Shown here piece after piece: positions 8,858-18,625 of a stretch of DNA of 64,000 bases. Position 1 is the first letter of the stretch; each line of letters begins with the position of its first letter. The notes beneath the pieces are model-generated. The model saw nothing but the letters and a program-made list of their open reading frames with translations. It did no database searches and was not told the origin of the DNA. The position numbers and the translations under genes are program-made. Source of the DNA: Paenibacillus eucommiae (GTDB lineage Bacteria; Bacillota; Bacilli; Paenibacillales; NBRC-103111); NCBI RefSeq assembly GCF_017874215.1, contig NZ_JAGGLB010000011.1, positions 1 through 64,000 on the forward strand, in the 5' to 3' direction.

Positions 8858-11572
8858 CTAATGCTCAAGCTTTATACGGAAGGTTTGAATCTTCCATTTC
8901 TCAAGGTGGATATCAAATCCATCCGGATCGTGAGCAATCTCTTTTACAGCTTCCTCGTACAAATTCGTTTCGGTCACATTCTTGATTGTTTTAAAGCTAG
9001 AGAACCGCGCAAACGAAGCTTGCTCAGACAAATTATAGCAGCGTACAATCAATTCTCCACCCTTGTTATCTTCCGGACGCTTTAAGATACTGAGACAAAT
9101 GTCCGATTCTGACAACTGGAAGTAACTAATAGGCTCCGCCGGTACGAAAGCTTCATCAACTTTGACGGATGAGCTGTACACATCAGCCTGCAGATGCTCC
9201 TGTAGCCTGGTAAGATCGGCATATGAAGTGGAAGCATCCATGACAGCAAGCGCATATTTGAAGCTTAACGGTCCGATAATCTGACCGCCATCTTCGCCAT
9301 TGGTCAAATAGGTTTTCTGGAACGAACGATACAGAGTAATATGAAGAGAACCGTTCTGGTCATCTGGCGCCGCACACTCGTGAAGCCCATAGGCGGATAC
9401 AAAAGCAAGACCCGTTCCACTTACTCCGGCTTCCGCACCAGCTTCTATCCCGCCTGATCCCATTACACCCTCAAACCTTTTGCCCACAATTCCGTTCATT
9501 TGCTTCTCAGGCACGTCGCGTTCCTTCCAGCTCTGCGTTTCCGTTCGAAGCCCTGTCTTACGTTCAACAAAGGCAAACTGCTGATTGACGAAATAGGAAG
9601 TGGACAATATCCCGGTCGGAATGACTAAGCGCAGGCGATGATCCCGTGCTTGATTGTCGATGGCAGTTTCCACATCAACGTAATGTGCCCCCTGTGAAAG
9701 ACCGATCCGGGAGCGGATGACCAGCTTGACCTGCTCATTCGAACGTCTGAGACCATGCACCTGCTGTTCCATGTACTTGGGAATCTTGATTTCATGTGTA
9801 ATTTGAAACACAGTACGGACAGGTCCGTTTTCAATTGTTTCTATGGTACAGTCAGCACCTCTGCTGCTGATAATCCGATCTTCCACGGGACTCGCGTGGT
9901 ACCAGCCATCTCCTATTTCGCCATTATCCAAATAACTCAACAAGTTATCATAGCGTATGCCGCTTTGTTTATCAGTTACCATGATTGTACCATTATCGTT
10001 GATCACAAGCTTCACGTATTCGTTCTCCGCTTCCCTATCAGTGCGGGATAAACGATCTAAATAGCGGGAAGGCTCTTTGGAAGGCACTACCTTATAAACC
10101 GCAGTCCCCATAGCCGGAAGTTCGACTTCCAGAGAAATGGTATGACGATCAACAACTTTAGTTGCTTTCTCATGATCCTTTATATTGTAATTTTTCTTAA
10201 TTTGAATGAGTCCATAAGGTATTTTTTTGCCTTGATAATCATAAATTTTAAAGCTGTTTTTCAACTCGTAACCAAAAGGCTCCTGGAACTGCGCCGAATA
10301 CCCGGGATCGAAATCGATGTCCAGCGTCACAACGCACCGTCGCGGAAAGAACAGCGGATTCCATAAGGAGAGTACTCTTGTGCCGTCACTTTCTTTTGAT
10401 TCAAGCCTTTTAATTTCCTTGTTGAGGAAGCTTTCTGTTACCAGTCTTGCGATCTCCTTGGACTGGTCGAACCGATACTGCATGTCTTGATGCACCTTGT
10501 CAATCGAGCAGCCGCAAATCGAGTCATGAGGATGATTCTTTATTAAATATTTATAGGCTAAAGGAATATAAGTATGCGGTATGGGATAGCCAGTAAGATC
10601 AGACAAAGCAGCAATAGGCTCCGCCCACTTTTCCAATAAAACCTGGCATTCATCATTGGCCTGCTTCAGCGGATAACGGCTGGATAACGTATGCGTGATC
10701 AGGTAATTCGATCCTGGATTTTTGCCGGGTTCATTCAGCTCACCTTGCCGCACCGGCATTTGGTCTCTGAAGCTTTCGAGCTGTCTGCCCATTTGCTCCA
10801 AATTCGTATGCCTGATTTCCGCCTCGGGATAAAGCTCACGAATCATCTTCAGATAATCTCCCGTATTAGGGCGAATCCGCGCATGGTCCTGGCAATCCAT
10901 AAGCAGGATGACAGGGATTGGGCTCCGGGTCATTTCGAGATCAATCGCTTTTCGGATCGATTCCTTCGTATCCTCAGGGGATAAATGCTTATTTTCCGCA
11001 TTCAACAAGACAACCAAGAAGGCTCCGTATGAGCTATGATCCTGCAGCTTGAACGTCAGACATTCACTTCCATCCGGTGAGCTCCAGCGAAAATGCGCCG
11101 GTACATCCTGCTCGTTTAGGCCTCTGCCCAGCAAAGCATATGGAATATCAAAGCCGTTAAAAATTTGCGGCATCTGGGCAATATGTCCGAAAATATCGCA
11201 AACAAATCCATACTTCCACGGCTCAGTCCCCCACTCCTTGGAAATGTGGCGCCCAATCAGCAAATTACGGATCAAACTTTCTCCCGAAACAAGAAACTCA
11301 TCAGGCATCACATACCACGGACCTATCACTACCCGTCCTTCTTGAATCAACCGGGCAAGCTGCTCCTTTTTCTCAGGTGCAATCTCGATGAAATCCTCCA
11401 GCACGATCGTTTGCCCGTCCAGATGAAACGTTTGAAAATCCGCCTGCTTCTCCATGACCTCAATCATTTCATTCATCATTTCAACTAACCGGAATCGGAA
11501 GCCTTGGAAGGATTCATACCACTCCCGGTCCCAATGCGTACTTGAATAATAATAAATCGTCGGCTTAGACAA
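8858..11572 (-). CDS. GH38 alpha-mannosidase
   Basis: Retaining alpha-mannosidase of glycoside hydrolase family 38, about 904 residues, the usual size. No signal peptide is seen, so it acts in the cytoplasm on imported mannosyl oligosaccharides. Near the N-terminus THWDREW holds the zinc-binding His and Asp. CDIFGH about 110 residues later holds the nucleophile Asp, and NHPHDSICGCSID carries further metal and active-site residues. The middle and C-terminal parts are the GH38 helical and beta-sandwich domains. GGAGGTG lies nine bases before a TTG at 11572, which is preferred; an ATG at 11590 has only a weak site. It is first in an operon with the nitrilase. With the adjacent importer it points to use of yeast, fungal or plant mannans or N-glycans. 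Confidence 0.92.
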   Translation of the reverse strand: MSKPTIYYYSSTHWDREWYESFQGFRFRLVEMMNEMIEVMEKQADFQTFHLDGQTIVLEDFIEIAPEKKEQLARLIQEGRVVIGPWYVMPDEFLVSGESLIRNLLIGRHISKEWGTEPWKYGFVCDIFGHIAQMPQIFNGFDIPYALLGRGLNEQDVPAHFRWSSPDGSECLTFKLQDHSSYGAFLVVLLNAENKHLSPEDTKESIRKAIDLEMTRSPIPVILLMDCQDHARIRPNTGDYLKMIRELYPEAEIRHTNLEQMGRQLESFRDQMPVRQGELNEPGKNPGSNYLITHTLSSRYPLKQANDECQVLLEKWAEPIAALSDLTGYPIPHTYIPLAYKYLIKNHPHDSICGCSIDKVHQDMQYRFDQSKEIARLVTESFLNKEIKRLESKESDGTRVLSLWNPLFFPRRCVVTLDIDFDPGYSAQFQEPFGYELKNSFKIYDYQGKKIPYGLIQIKKNYNIKDHEKATKVVDRHTISLEVELPAMGTAVYKVVPSKEPSRYLDRLSRTDREAENEYVKLVINDNGTIMVTDKQSGIRYDNLLSYLDNGEIGDGWYHASPVEDRIISSRGADCTIETIENGPVRTVFQITHEIKIPKYMEQQVHGLRRSNEQVKLVIRSRIGLSQGAHYVDVETAIDNQARDHRLRLVIPTGILSTSYFVNQQFAFVERKTGLRTETQSWKERDVPEKQMNGIVGKRFEGVMGSGGIEAGAEAGVSGTGLAFVSAYGLHECAAPDDQNGSLHITLYRSFQKTYLTNGEDGGQIIGPLSFKYALAVMDASTSYADLTRLQEHLQADVYSSSVKVDEAFVPAEPISYFQLSESDICLSILKRPEDNKGGELIVRCYNLSEQASFARFSSFKTIKNVTETNLYEEAVKEIAHDPDGFDIHLEKWKIQTFRIKLEH

Positions 11573-11775
11573 TGACCTAGACACCTCCATATTTCACTTC
11601 CATAATTTCATCATAACCTAGTTTCGATAAAATCAAAGAGCCAATTTTCCAGATTCTTAACTTTTCAAAATTTTTCCGTAAATCAGCATATTACCGGATG
11701 AACTGCATACTCCTTACAACCTTCTTACAACCTCAGGGTATTATCGGTGACACTTAAGAAAACGCCTTGCCGTGC

Positions 11776-11930
11776 GCGTCCTTTGAGGTGTGTGTTCGTG
11801 ATGTTGGTGCATGGAGGGAGGGAATGGCTGTGGGCCCAGCCGCTGTTAAAGATTTGTTCCCTTAAGTGGTATACATGAGGAGGTCGGAACAAATCTTTAA
11901 AGGCGGACACTACCGCTCTTCCTCCTCATC
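11776..11930. repeat. Long inverted-repeat element, copy 2
   Basis: Starts GCGTCCTTTGAG. Contains the internal arms AAAGATTTGTTCC and GGAACAAATCTTT about 25 bases apart, and GGAGGGAATGGCTGTGGG on the left. The right-hand partner of that last arm is missing. Where it should be, the element runs into the palindrome repeat at 11963, so this copy looks truncated by, or joined to, the other repeat. Confidence 0.7.
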
Positions 11931-11962
11931 ATTAAAGTGATGGAGTGACCTGGAACACTTCA

Positions 11963-11987
11963 TTTAACGATGAAAATCATCGTTAAA
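11963..11987. repeat. Palindrome-family repeat with composite flank
   Basis: A 25-bp perfect palindrome, TTTAACGATGAAAATCATCG then TTAAA. The flanks (GACCTGGAA before, TGAAGCACACGCTCGTTTC after) match the end of the composite block at 46.3 kb. It is just downstream of the SLH gene stop. Confidence 0.7.
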
Positions 11988-12043
11988 TGAAGCACACGCT
12001 CGTTTCGGGGATCGCTGTGGGTTCCAGCTTTATCAATACCGCA

Positions 12044-15000
12044 TTAATTAAGCTGATAAAAATCAACATCATCAAGATAAAGCTCGGTCTCCTCCTCCAG
12101 ATTACTGACTATCGCTACGACAAACGCACTACTAACCGCGATACCATTAATTTTCTCGGGAATGATTCCCGCCATGTCAATGGTAACCCATTCGCTTGCT
12201 GCGGACGAAACTGCTGTGAGATTCGAACGAATAATACTTCCTAGCTCATTTCCACCCGCATCTTTCAGGTTAATCGCGAGTTGGATTGTCCCCGCCGTCG
12301 TCGGCGTGCCTGCCGGTACACGAAAGTGTGCCCGCATTGCATAAGGTCCCACTTTAGGTGAAATCACCTGGAATGGCCCGCCAGTATATAATCCCTTGAT
12401 TAACAAGCTGGCATTTCCGGAATAGGCTGTTCCCTCATGACGCTCCATAGTCCCTCTTTCCTCGATCCAGCCTAGTGACCAGGGTGAAACATCAGTCACA
12501 GTGCCCGTTTCAAAAGAAGCATTATCCATTACAGGCGCTGCCCCATCCAGGATACTGAGCAGCAGACGGGCATATTCCCTCGATTCGGAAGACTCTGTTC
12601 CTTCCGCCAGTTCGGTAATCTGCTCATATCGCTCCCCAGTTGACCCGTTCTGGACAACCTCATCCAACAGGCTCCAGAACGTCTGGCCAGTCACTTGGAT
12701 CTGCGGTGAAGACGTAGACAATTGATAAAAATCAACATCATCGAGATAAAGCTCGGTTTCCTCCTCCAGATTGCTGACAACGACTACGACTAACGCAGTA
12801 CTCACTGTGATACCATTGATTTGCTCCGGAACGATGCCTGCCATGTCGACTGTAACCCATCCGTTAGCTGCAACCGATACCGGTTTGAAATTCGAGCGCA
12901 TAATAGTACCCAGCTCATTTCCACCCGCATCTCTCAGATTGACCGCCAGTTGTATCGTCCCTGCTGTAGTTGGAGTTGCCCCCGGTACATAGAAGTGTGC
13001 CCGCAGCGCAAAAGGTCCTGCTTCAGGCGAAATCAGCTGGAAGGGTCCGCCGCCATTCAATCCCTTGATTAACAAACTGGCATTTCCGGAATGGGCCGTT
13101 CCCTCATGACGTTTCATTGCGCCGCTTCCCTCAATCCAGCCTAGCTGCCAAGGTGCAACATTAGTCAAATTACCCGTTTCAAAAGAAGCATTATCCATAA
13201 CAGGCTCTGCTCCATCTGTGATACTAAGCAGCAGACGGGCATATTCCCGCACTTCCGAAGGCTCCGTGCTTTCTGCCAGCTCGGTTATCTGATTACGAAC
13301 TGGTCCTCCACTTGTTCCCTCTCCGGCAACGGCATCAGCCAATTTCCAAAACTTCTGCTTGGAGATAACATCATCGTTCTGGTACATCATTACATCATCG
13401 ATATACAAATTTGTACCGTCAGTAATATCATTAACGATAACAACAACTAGAATCTGCTTCACTTCTGAGCCCTTCAAGGAAACAGGAATGTCTTCCAGCA
13501 GTTCAATGCTGGACCAATTGCCTGCTGTAGCAGTAATTGATTTTTGTTCGGAGCGCACCTCCCCGAGTGCCCTCCCCTGGGCATCTTGCATAATAAATGC
13601 CAATTGAACCGATCCGTTCGTCTCCGTTCCGGGAGGAGTGAAATAATAGGTCCGGAATGCTGTAGGACCAGGCTTCACAGAAACAACCATAGCAGGTCCG
13701 CCTTCATCGAGTCCGCTAACTTTCAAACTCGCATTGCCAGTATGTGCGATCCCTTCCACTCGCTCCATTTTCCCTGTCGTCTGAATCCAATAAGACCATG
13801 GAGGAGACGTTGTTGATCCATCTTCAAATGAATAATTCGGAATAAGCGGGTATTCTTCTGCTTTGGCCTCTTTTAACAAACGGGCAAATTCTCGTAATGG
13901 AGACGAATTAACGCTTGCGGCAAGTTCATTCACCTTTTGGGTCAAACCGCCTCCTCCCGCTTCTCCCTTCATATAATCTACAAGATTCCAGAAGTCGGAT
14001 TTATTCCAACCGGACCAATAGTAGGGTGGGAGAATATCAATTAGAACAGGATTGTCTTTAAATTGCTCCAGCAGATCATAACGTTTTTGCGCCATGAGCA
14101 TTTTCGTTTCAATCGTAGTTCCCACATGGTCAAGCAAGGCGACTGCTTCACTAACGTTTGACGGCGGCGTATTCTCCCGAGCATAACTCAGTGCCGAGGC
14201 TTCATAATATTCGAACGCTTGCAGCAGCAGGTTTGCCCGTGCTTTTTGCTTGTTTGTTTCGGCCTTGGCCACCACCGACTCAAGCAATCTCCTGCTTTCA
14301 GCAATATCTTCATCCGTTACTGCATTCAGATAAGACAAATCCTGAAACGGCATAAAAGTTCGTCCTTTGGCGACATTAAACCATTTGGATGTTTTCATTC
14401 GCTCAGTCCAGATTTGTTCCCATAACGCATAATACGCCTTGAGATCTGCAGCCGCTATCTCGCCTACAGCCCCTGAGTACCACTCATCAAGTAGAACATT
14501 AACATCTAGATTCGGGTTCCAGAGAAGCTTTGAAGTAACCCACGGTTTAGGACCGTCTCCCCAATTGCTATACATTTCCATGTAAATGGAACTTACCTGA
14601 TGCTCATATGCATATTGATAATTCTCGGCCATCAGATGCTGATACATGCGCGGCACCACGTAGAAGGTTCCATACGTATAATCATACCATCCTATTTCAT
14701 TGGCCACTGCATTCCATTGTTCCATTTGACTATGTCCTTCTTCTTTCGTTTCGTCGTCAATCCATGCCATCCGATCCTTCGTAATAAAGGGAATGACGCG
14801 CGAATTCAGCGCGAAAGAAGGTGGATCCATCACTTCTTGGTAGGCAAGCAAACCAAACCATTTGTCCTGATGAACACTCAATACCTCTGCGACGACTTGA
14901 TTCACCCAGTTATAGTAAATATCCGACATGTCCAAAAGGCCAATAGAGTTAAACTTGTTCGGAAAGTTGGGATGGGCCGGATTTGCTTCACAGAACCCCC

Positions 15001-16627
15001 CTACATCATTTACGCTTAACGAGTAAGAAGTTTTATTCGGATTCTCGTTAAAATATTGAATGATCGATTCCGAGGCAGCTTGAACGGTTCCATCAGCAGT
15101 AAAGCAAGGCTGCCAACCCGTAGTAACATTCGGTGCAGGAGGAGTATTATTAGGATAATATTCCGGATTTGAGACGCCATATTTTTCGGGTGAGAATAGA
15201 ATATGCAGATTGTGCATTAAATCGAGAGGAGCATTATAATCTCCTTGTACGCGATTCCTTTGTGCCCACTCATATTGCAGTGGCAGCCTACCGCCTTCAC
15301 CGGGCTGCTCGACTAGCGGGCTTATCATGCGGAATTTAAACGCCGGCTGTTCCAAGACGTCCTCTCTCGGAATACTGAGGTTGGCAGTTTCCGGTACGTC
15401 CTCCCCGTCCTCCCCAGGCATGAGCCAACGTACACCTACGTATCGTTCCAGGAAATCAAAGACTCCGTTCTGCGTCCCCCATACGGTCGGACCAGCAATA
15501 ATCATTGAATTGCCGTGCATATGGATGATAAATCCATCGCCTCTCAATCCCTGCATCAAACTGTCGATGTGCTCATCTGGGAAAGAATCGTTCAGGTCAA
15601 TGTAAATCCGAACCAAATCATTGGCAGAATTCGTCGCAGCAAAATCCACTGCATTCATAATCGGCAGGATGGCTCCCGTAGACTTATTCACATAATCAGC
15701 AAGCGTATTAGCAGCTTTGAGTATTTGGCTTTCCGCTTCAGCATCGACGATAATCACTGCATTAGCCTGACCATTGTGGACGATGGCTGCATTGGGCGTC
15801 GGTGTCGGTGTTGCGGTCGGTGTTTCAGTCGGCGTCGGTGTACCCGTTGTCACTACCGGCGTAGGCTTTGGAGTAGTTGTAGCTGTAGGGGTTACTGTCG
15901 GGGTTGGCCCGTTATCCCCCTTTGTTATTTTACTTGCTTGCTCCAAATATTTGCTGAAGTTCTCCTTATATTCATAGGCAAGTCTGGCTGCCGCCTGACG
16001 TTCTACAAATTTATGGGGATCAAAGCGCAGCGATCCGTCCGGATTCGCGATGCCCCCAATAAATCCGATGCGAAAGGCAAAAGATACGTAGGGTTTCGCC
16101 CAGCCGGAAATACGGGCCGCATCCGTAAATTCCACATCAGATTGCAACCGCTTAGCGTCCTCCTCTAAACCGAATGCACGAATAAAGAAAATGATAAGTT
16201 CTTCTCTCGTTACATTCGCGTTCGGGGAAAACATCGATTCTGAAGTTCCCTGCGTAATGCCGGAACCCACAAGCGCTCCGATATAACCGCGATACCAGCT
16301 AGCTTCAGCCACATCGTCAAAGCGGCTGGCTGCTTCCGGCTGTTCCTTAAGCCCCAGCAAGATCGTCATGACCTTGGCCAGTTCGCCTCGCGTCATCGGC
16401 TTATCCGGTGCAAAAGTTCCGTCCTCGAAGCCGGAAATAATACCGGCATCAACCAATCTTTCAATCTCGCTTTTGGCATAAGATGAACCGATATCCTTCA
16501 ACACCGTCCTTCCGTAAGCCACATCAGCGTTCATCGGGCCTTGGATCGACAATACTGAAAAAACTAAAGTGACGATTAACAACTTCGCCACCATTCCGGG
16601 CAAATTTCTGATGCCTCTGAACATCAT
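12044..16627 (-). CDS. SLH-anchored DUF4838 surface glycosidase-like protein with C-terminal carbohydrate-binding repeats
   Basis: A 1527-residue exported cell-surface protein. In order: signal peptide (about 1-38); three S-layer homology domains (about 43-92, 102-154, 165-220) that bind the secondary cell-wall polymer; and a Pro/Thr linker (about 240-280). Next come an alpha-glucuronidase-like N-terminal fold and the DUF4838 region (about 285-870; YGVYEFLE-like block, YSLSVND). The protein ends in three beta-sandwich modules ending in LYIDDV or LYLDDV, probably carbohydrate binding. The last two modules with their linker are a direct duplication of 669 bp. GGAGG lies nine bases before the start. 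The divergent GntR-SBP regulator at 17.0 kb probably controls it. DUF4838 is related to GH67/GH20-type barrels, but its reaction is not established. A paralogue lies at 23.4-27.8 kb. Confidence 0.9.
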   Translation of the reverse strand: MMFRGIRNLPGMVAKLLIVTLVFSVLSIQGPMNADVAYGRTVLKDIGSSYAKSEIERLVDAGIISGFEDGTFAPDKPMTRGELAKVMTILLGLKEQPEAASRFDDVAEASWYRGYIGALVGSGITQGTSESMFSPNANVTREELIIFFIRAFGLEEDAKRLQSDVEFTDAARISGWAKPYVSFAFRIGFIGGIANPDGSLRFDPHKFVERQAAARLAYEYKENFSKYLEQASKITKGDNGPTPTVTPTATTTPKPTPVVTTGTPTPTETPTATPTPTPNAAIVHNGQANAVIIVDAEAESQILKAANTLADYVNKSTGAILPIMNAVDFAATNSANDLVRIYIDLNDSFPDEHIDSLMQGLRGDGFIIHMHGNSMIIAGPTVWGTQNGVFDFLERYVGVRWLMPGEDGEDVPETANLSIPREDVLEQPAFKFRMISPLVEQPGEGGRLPLQYEWAQRNRVQGDYNAPLDLMHNLHILFSPEKYGVSNPEYYPNNTPPAPNVTTGWQPCFTADGTVQAASESIIQYFNENPNKTSYSLSVNDVGGFCEANPAHPNFPNKFNSIGLLDMSDIYYNWVNQVVAEVLSVHQDKWFGLLAYQEVMDPPSFALNSRVIPFITKDRMAWIDDETKEEGHSQMEQWNAVANEIGWYDYTYGTFYVVPRMYQHLMAENYQYAYEHQVSSIYMEMYSNWGDGPKPWVTSKLLWNPNLDVNVLLDEWYSGAVGEIAAADLKAYYALWEQIWTERMKTSKWFNVAKGRTFMPFQDLSYLNAVTDEDIAESRRLLESVVAKAETNKQKARANLLLQAFEYYEASALSYARENTPPSNVSEAVALLDHVGTTIETKMLMAQKRYDLLEQFKDNPVLIDILPPYYWSGWNKSDFWNLVDYMKGEAGGGGLTQKVNELAASVNSSPLREFARLLKEAKAEEYPLIPNYSFEDGSTTSPPWSYWIQTTGKMERVEGIAHTGNASLKVSGLDEGGPAMVVSVKPGPTAFRTYYFTPPGTETNGSVQLAFIMQDAQGRALGEVRSEQKSITATAGNWSSIELLEDIPVSLKGSEVKQILVVVIVNDITDGTNLYIDDVMMYQNDDVISKQKFWKLADAVAGEGTSGGPVRNQITELAESTEPSEVREYARLLLSITDGAEPVMDNASFETGNLTNVAPWQLGWIEGSGAMKRHEGTAHSGNASLLIKGLNGGGPFQLISPEAGPFALRAHFYVPGATPTTAGTIQLAVNLRDAGGNELGTIMRSNFKPVSVAANGWVTVDMAGIVPEQINGITVSTALVVVVVSNLEEETELYLDDVDFYQLSTSSPQIQVTGQTFWSLLDEVVQNGSTGERYEQITELAEGTESSESREYARLLLSILDGAAPVMDNASFETGTVTDVSPWSLGWIEERGTMERHEGTAYSGNASLLIKGLYTGGPFQVISPKVGPYAMRAHFRVPAGTPTTAGTIQLAINLKDAGGNELGSIIRSNLTAVSSAASEWVTIDMAGIIPEKINGIAVSSAFVVAIVSNLEEETELYLDDVDFYQLN
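12054..13391 (-). repeat. Intragenic direct duplication, period 669 bp
   Basis: The stretch beginning TGATAAAAATCAACATCATC at 12054 recurs at 12723 with only scattered changes. The similarity continues through the whole beta-sandwich module and the helical linker after it. The period equals 223 codons, so the reading frame is kept. A third, older copy precedes them in the protein but is much more diverged. Confidence 0.75.
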
Positions 16628-17018
16628 TCAAATCAACCTCCATATAAATAATATCTTAGATAAATGCGGAACAATATGTACCATATACCTCTAGGTAATC
16701 TTGCCTCCTCTTCCCCAGTTTCCATTCCTTTGCGCTAATACGATTCAAAACCCACTCAACAATTAGTTTTTAATGTACAACTACTTCCCAATACATACAA
16801 TAAACAATATATAAAGCGCTGTCAATAACTTTTATACAGTAGAAATAAAGTAATACTAAGGAGTGTTTGGTCCATTCAAGTATCCAATCGTCTTCCGGAT
16901 ATTGTTTTGTAGTATTTATTTATTAAGAGTATACTAATAGTTATATTTCTTGTTATAGTTATGCAGTAGATAAAATCTACTAATTTGAAACACATTCTTT
17001 AAGGGGGTAGGCTTCTCG
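16628..17018. promoter_or_regulatory. Divergent promoter region of the SLH gene and GntR-SBP gene
   Basis: This 391-bp AT-rich region has no ORF. It must carry both promoters. AGTAGAT-AAA-ATCTACT at 16965-16981 is a perfect 7-bp dyad just before the regulator start, a good candidate operator for the GntR-type protein. Confidence 0.5.
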
Positions 17019-18422
17019 ATGAAAGAGAAACCAAGCCGTAAAACATTTCGCTCCCGATTAGACGAAATGGTATATCAACTACGAGCCGATATCATGAATG
17101 GAGCATTGAAGCCTGGTGAATATTTACCTTCAGAATCATCCCTGGTGGAACAATACCATTTAAGCAATAAAACCGTACGTAAAGGTCTGGAGCAGCTTGT
17201 TGAAGAAGGACTGATCGTGAAAATCCACAGGATTGGAAGCATGGTTACAGAAGCAGCTCAACGGACAGTAACAACGATTACTTTAGGCTGCACTTATTCA
17301 ATCGAAAGAGACCTCGAGCTAAACTTACTGCTATCGGATTTCCACACTGAATATCCTTCGATTCGCGTAAAGACAGTTATGAACACATCCGATAACGCCT
17401 TATCCTTTGGCGATTATATAGAAAGAGGAATTATCGATGTTTTTACAATGAACCAACTGGATTTCCAGGAGTTTCTGGAGAAGGGTGCCATTGAGACATT
17501 GGAGCCGCTGTCGGTAAATGAGGACATCTATCCTTTTTTAACAAATTCTTTTTCACATAACGGAATCCTTTACGTACAACCTCTAATCTTCTCGCCCATC
17601 GTGCTTTGCTACAATACAGAGCATTTTCGCGAAGCAGGTCTACCAGAGCCGGACGGCAGCTGGACTTGGGACGACGTTGTTCGAACTGCCTCGCTTCTGA
17701 GCGGGAATAATCAACGATATGGCCTCTATTTCCATCTGCTTTCTGAAAATAGGTGGCCTGCATTTTTGCTGCAGAGCGGAATGAAATTCGAATGGGATGA
17801 CCATGGCAATTGCGATATCAGCGGTTCTAAAATGCTTGAGAGCATCAATTTATGTAAACAATTAATTCACAACAAAGAAATTTTTCCCCAATACTTATCA
17901 GAGGGAAGCCACGATGCTACAAGATGGTTTCTTCAGGAGAAATTCTCCATGTTCCTCACTAATTACATGACGATAAACGAATATAAGCATACGAATCTGC
18001 CTTACGATATCTCACCTCTTCCATATATAGAAGATCCAAAAACGTTAACAGTCGTTGTAGGGATGGCGCTTAATAAACATTCCAAAGAAAAGGAGGCAGC
18101 AAAACTACTGATCCATTTCTTATCTTCGCGCAGAGCGCAGCAACAGATTCTGAAACAAACACTTAGCATCCCTAGCGTAAAGGCTATTGCCGAATCAGAA
18201 ATTAAGGATGATCCGTTGAATCGCCCCTCCCGCTTCCCTTTGTTTCGGGAGATTCTTGGAACGATGCGATTTCATCGGGATCTGAACATCACGGTCAGTA
18301 CTTTTCATACAGTCAGGGATTTGTTGAAAATGTACTGGTCCGATATGATTGACGAAGAGACATTATGCAAGCGAATATACAACGAACTCCCCCCAGAAGC
18401 CGCGGCGATCGCCAGGAACTAA
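17019..18422 (+). CDS. GntR-type regulator fused to a solute-binding-protein domain
   Basis: A 467-residue cytoplasmic regulator in two parts. Residues about 10-78 are a GntR winged helix-turn-helix, recognisable from LRADIMNGALKPGEYLPSE and VRKGLEQLVEEGLI. Residues about 90-460 match family-1 extracellular sugar-binding proteins (WTWDDVV, AAKLLIHFLSSRRAQQQIL), with no signal peptide. A binding protein of an ABC importer has thus been recruited as an intracellular ligand sensor, in the way LacI-family proteins use periplasmic-type folds but from a different binding-protein family. AAGGGGGT precedes the ATG. It is divergent from the SLH-DUF4838 gene, its probable target. A hairpin at 18446-18483 follows the stop. 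Confidence 0.9.
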   Translation: MKEKPSRKTFRSRLDEMVYQLRADIMNGALKPGEYLPSESSLVEQYHLSNKTVRKGLEQLVEEGLIVKIHRIGSMVTEAAQRTVTTITLGCTYSIERDLELNLLLSDFHTEYPSIRVKTVMNTSDNALSFGDYIERGIIDVFTMNQLDFQEFLEKGAIETLEPLSVNEDIYPFLTNSFSHNGILYVQPLIFSPIVLCYNTEHFREAGLPEPDGSWTWDDVVRTASLLSGNNQRYGLYFHLLSENRWPAFLLQSGMKFEWDDHGNCDISGSKMLESINLCKQLIHNKEIFPQYLSEGSHDATRWFLQEKFSMFLTNYMTINEYKHTNLPYDISPLPYIEDPKTLTVVVGMALNKHSKEKEAAKLLIHFLSSRRAQQQILKQTLSIPSVKAIAESEIKDDPLNRPSRFPLFREILGTMRFHRDLNITVSTFHTVRDLLKMYWSDMIDEETLCKRIYNELPPEAAAIARN

Positions 18423-18445
18423 CATGTTCACAAGAAGCGTGCAGC

Positions 18446-18483
18446 AATTCCCCTCCGCCATATAGAAATGCGGAGAGGGAATT
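18446..18483 (+). terminator. Hairpin after the GntR-SBP gene
   Basis: AATTCCCCTCCGC pairs with GCGGAGAGGGAATT around an 11-base loop. It begins 24 bases past the stop. No T-tract follows, so termination strength is uncertain. Confidence 0.55.
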
Positions 18484-18625
18484 AGCTCTTCCATCTCATA
18501 CTCCTCCAATCCACATCCTACTGTATAACTCCTACAAAATGATTAAAAAACAGATAAAATCAGGAAATCAACTGTATTTCTACTTCCATCCCCGTTATTT
18601 CACTCTCCTTGTACCCTCAAAATCA

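Larger units (their letters stand above)
11591..12043. other. Intergenic region with two repeat families
   Basis: No gene is seen. From 11776 to 11930 lies copy 2 of the long inverted-repeat element, and from 11930 to about 12005 a piece of the composite palindrome repeat. Both sit between the mannosidase promoter side and the 3' end of the SLH gene. Confidence 0.6.

Noticed and set aside
15515..16168. 217-codon plus-strand ORF with Cys/Arg-rich stretch
   Set aside because: It is antisense to the SLH gene's Pro/Thr linker; the low-complexity linker produces the open frame.
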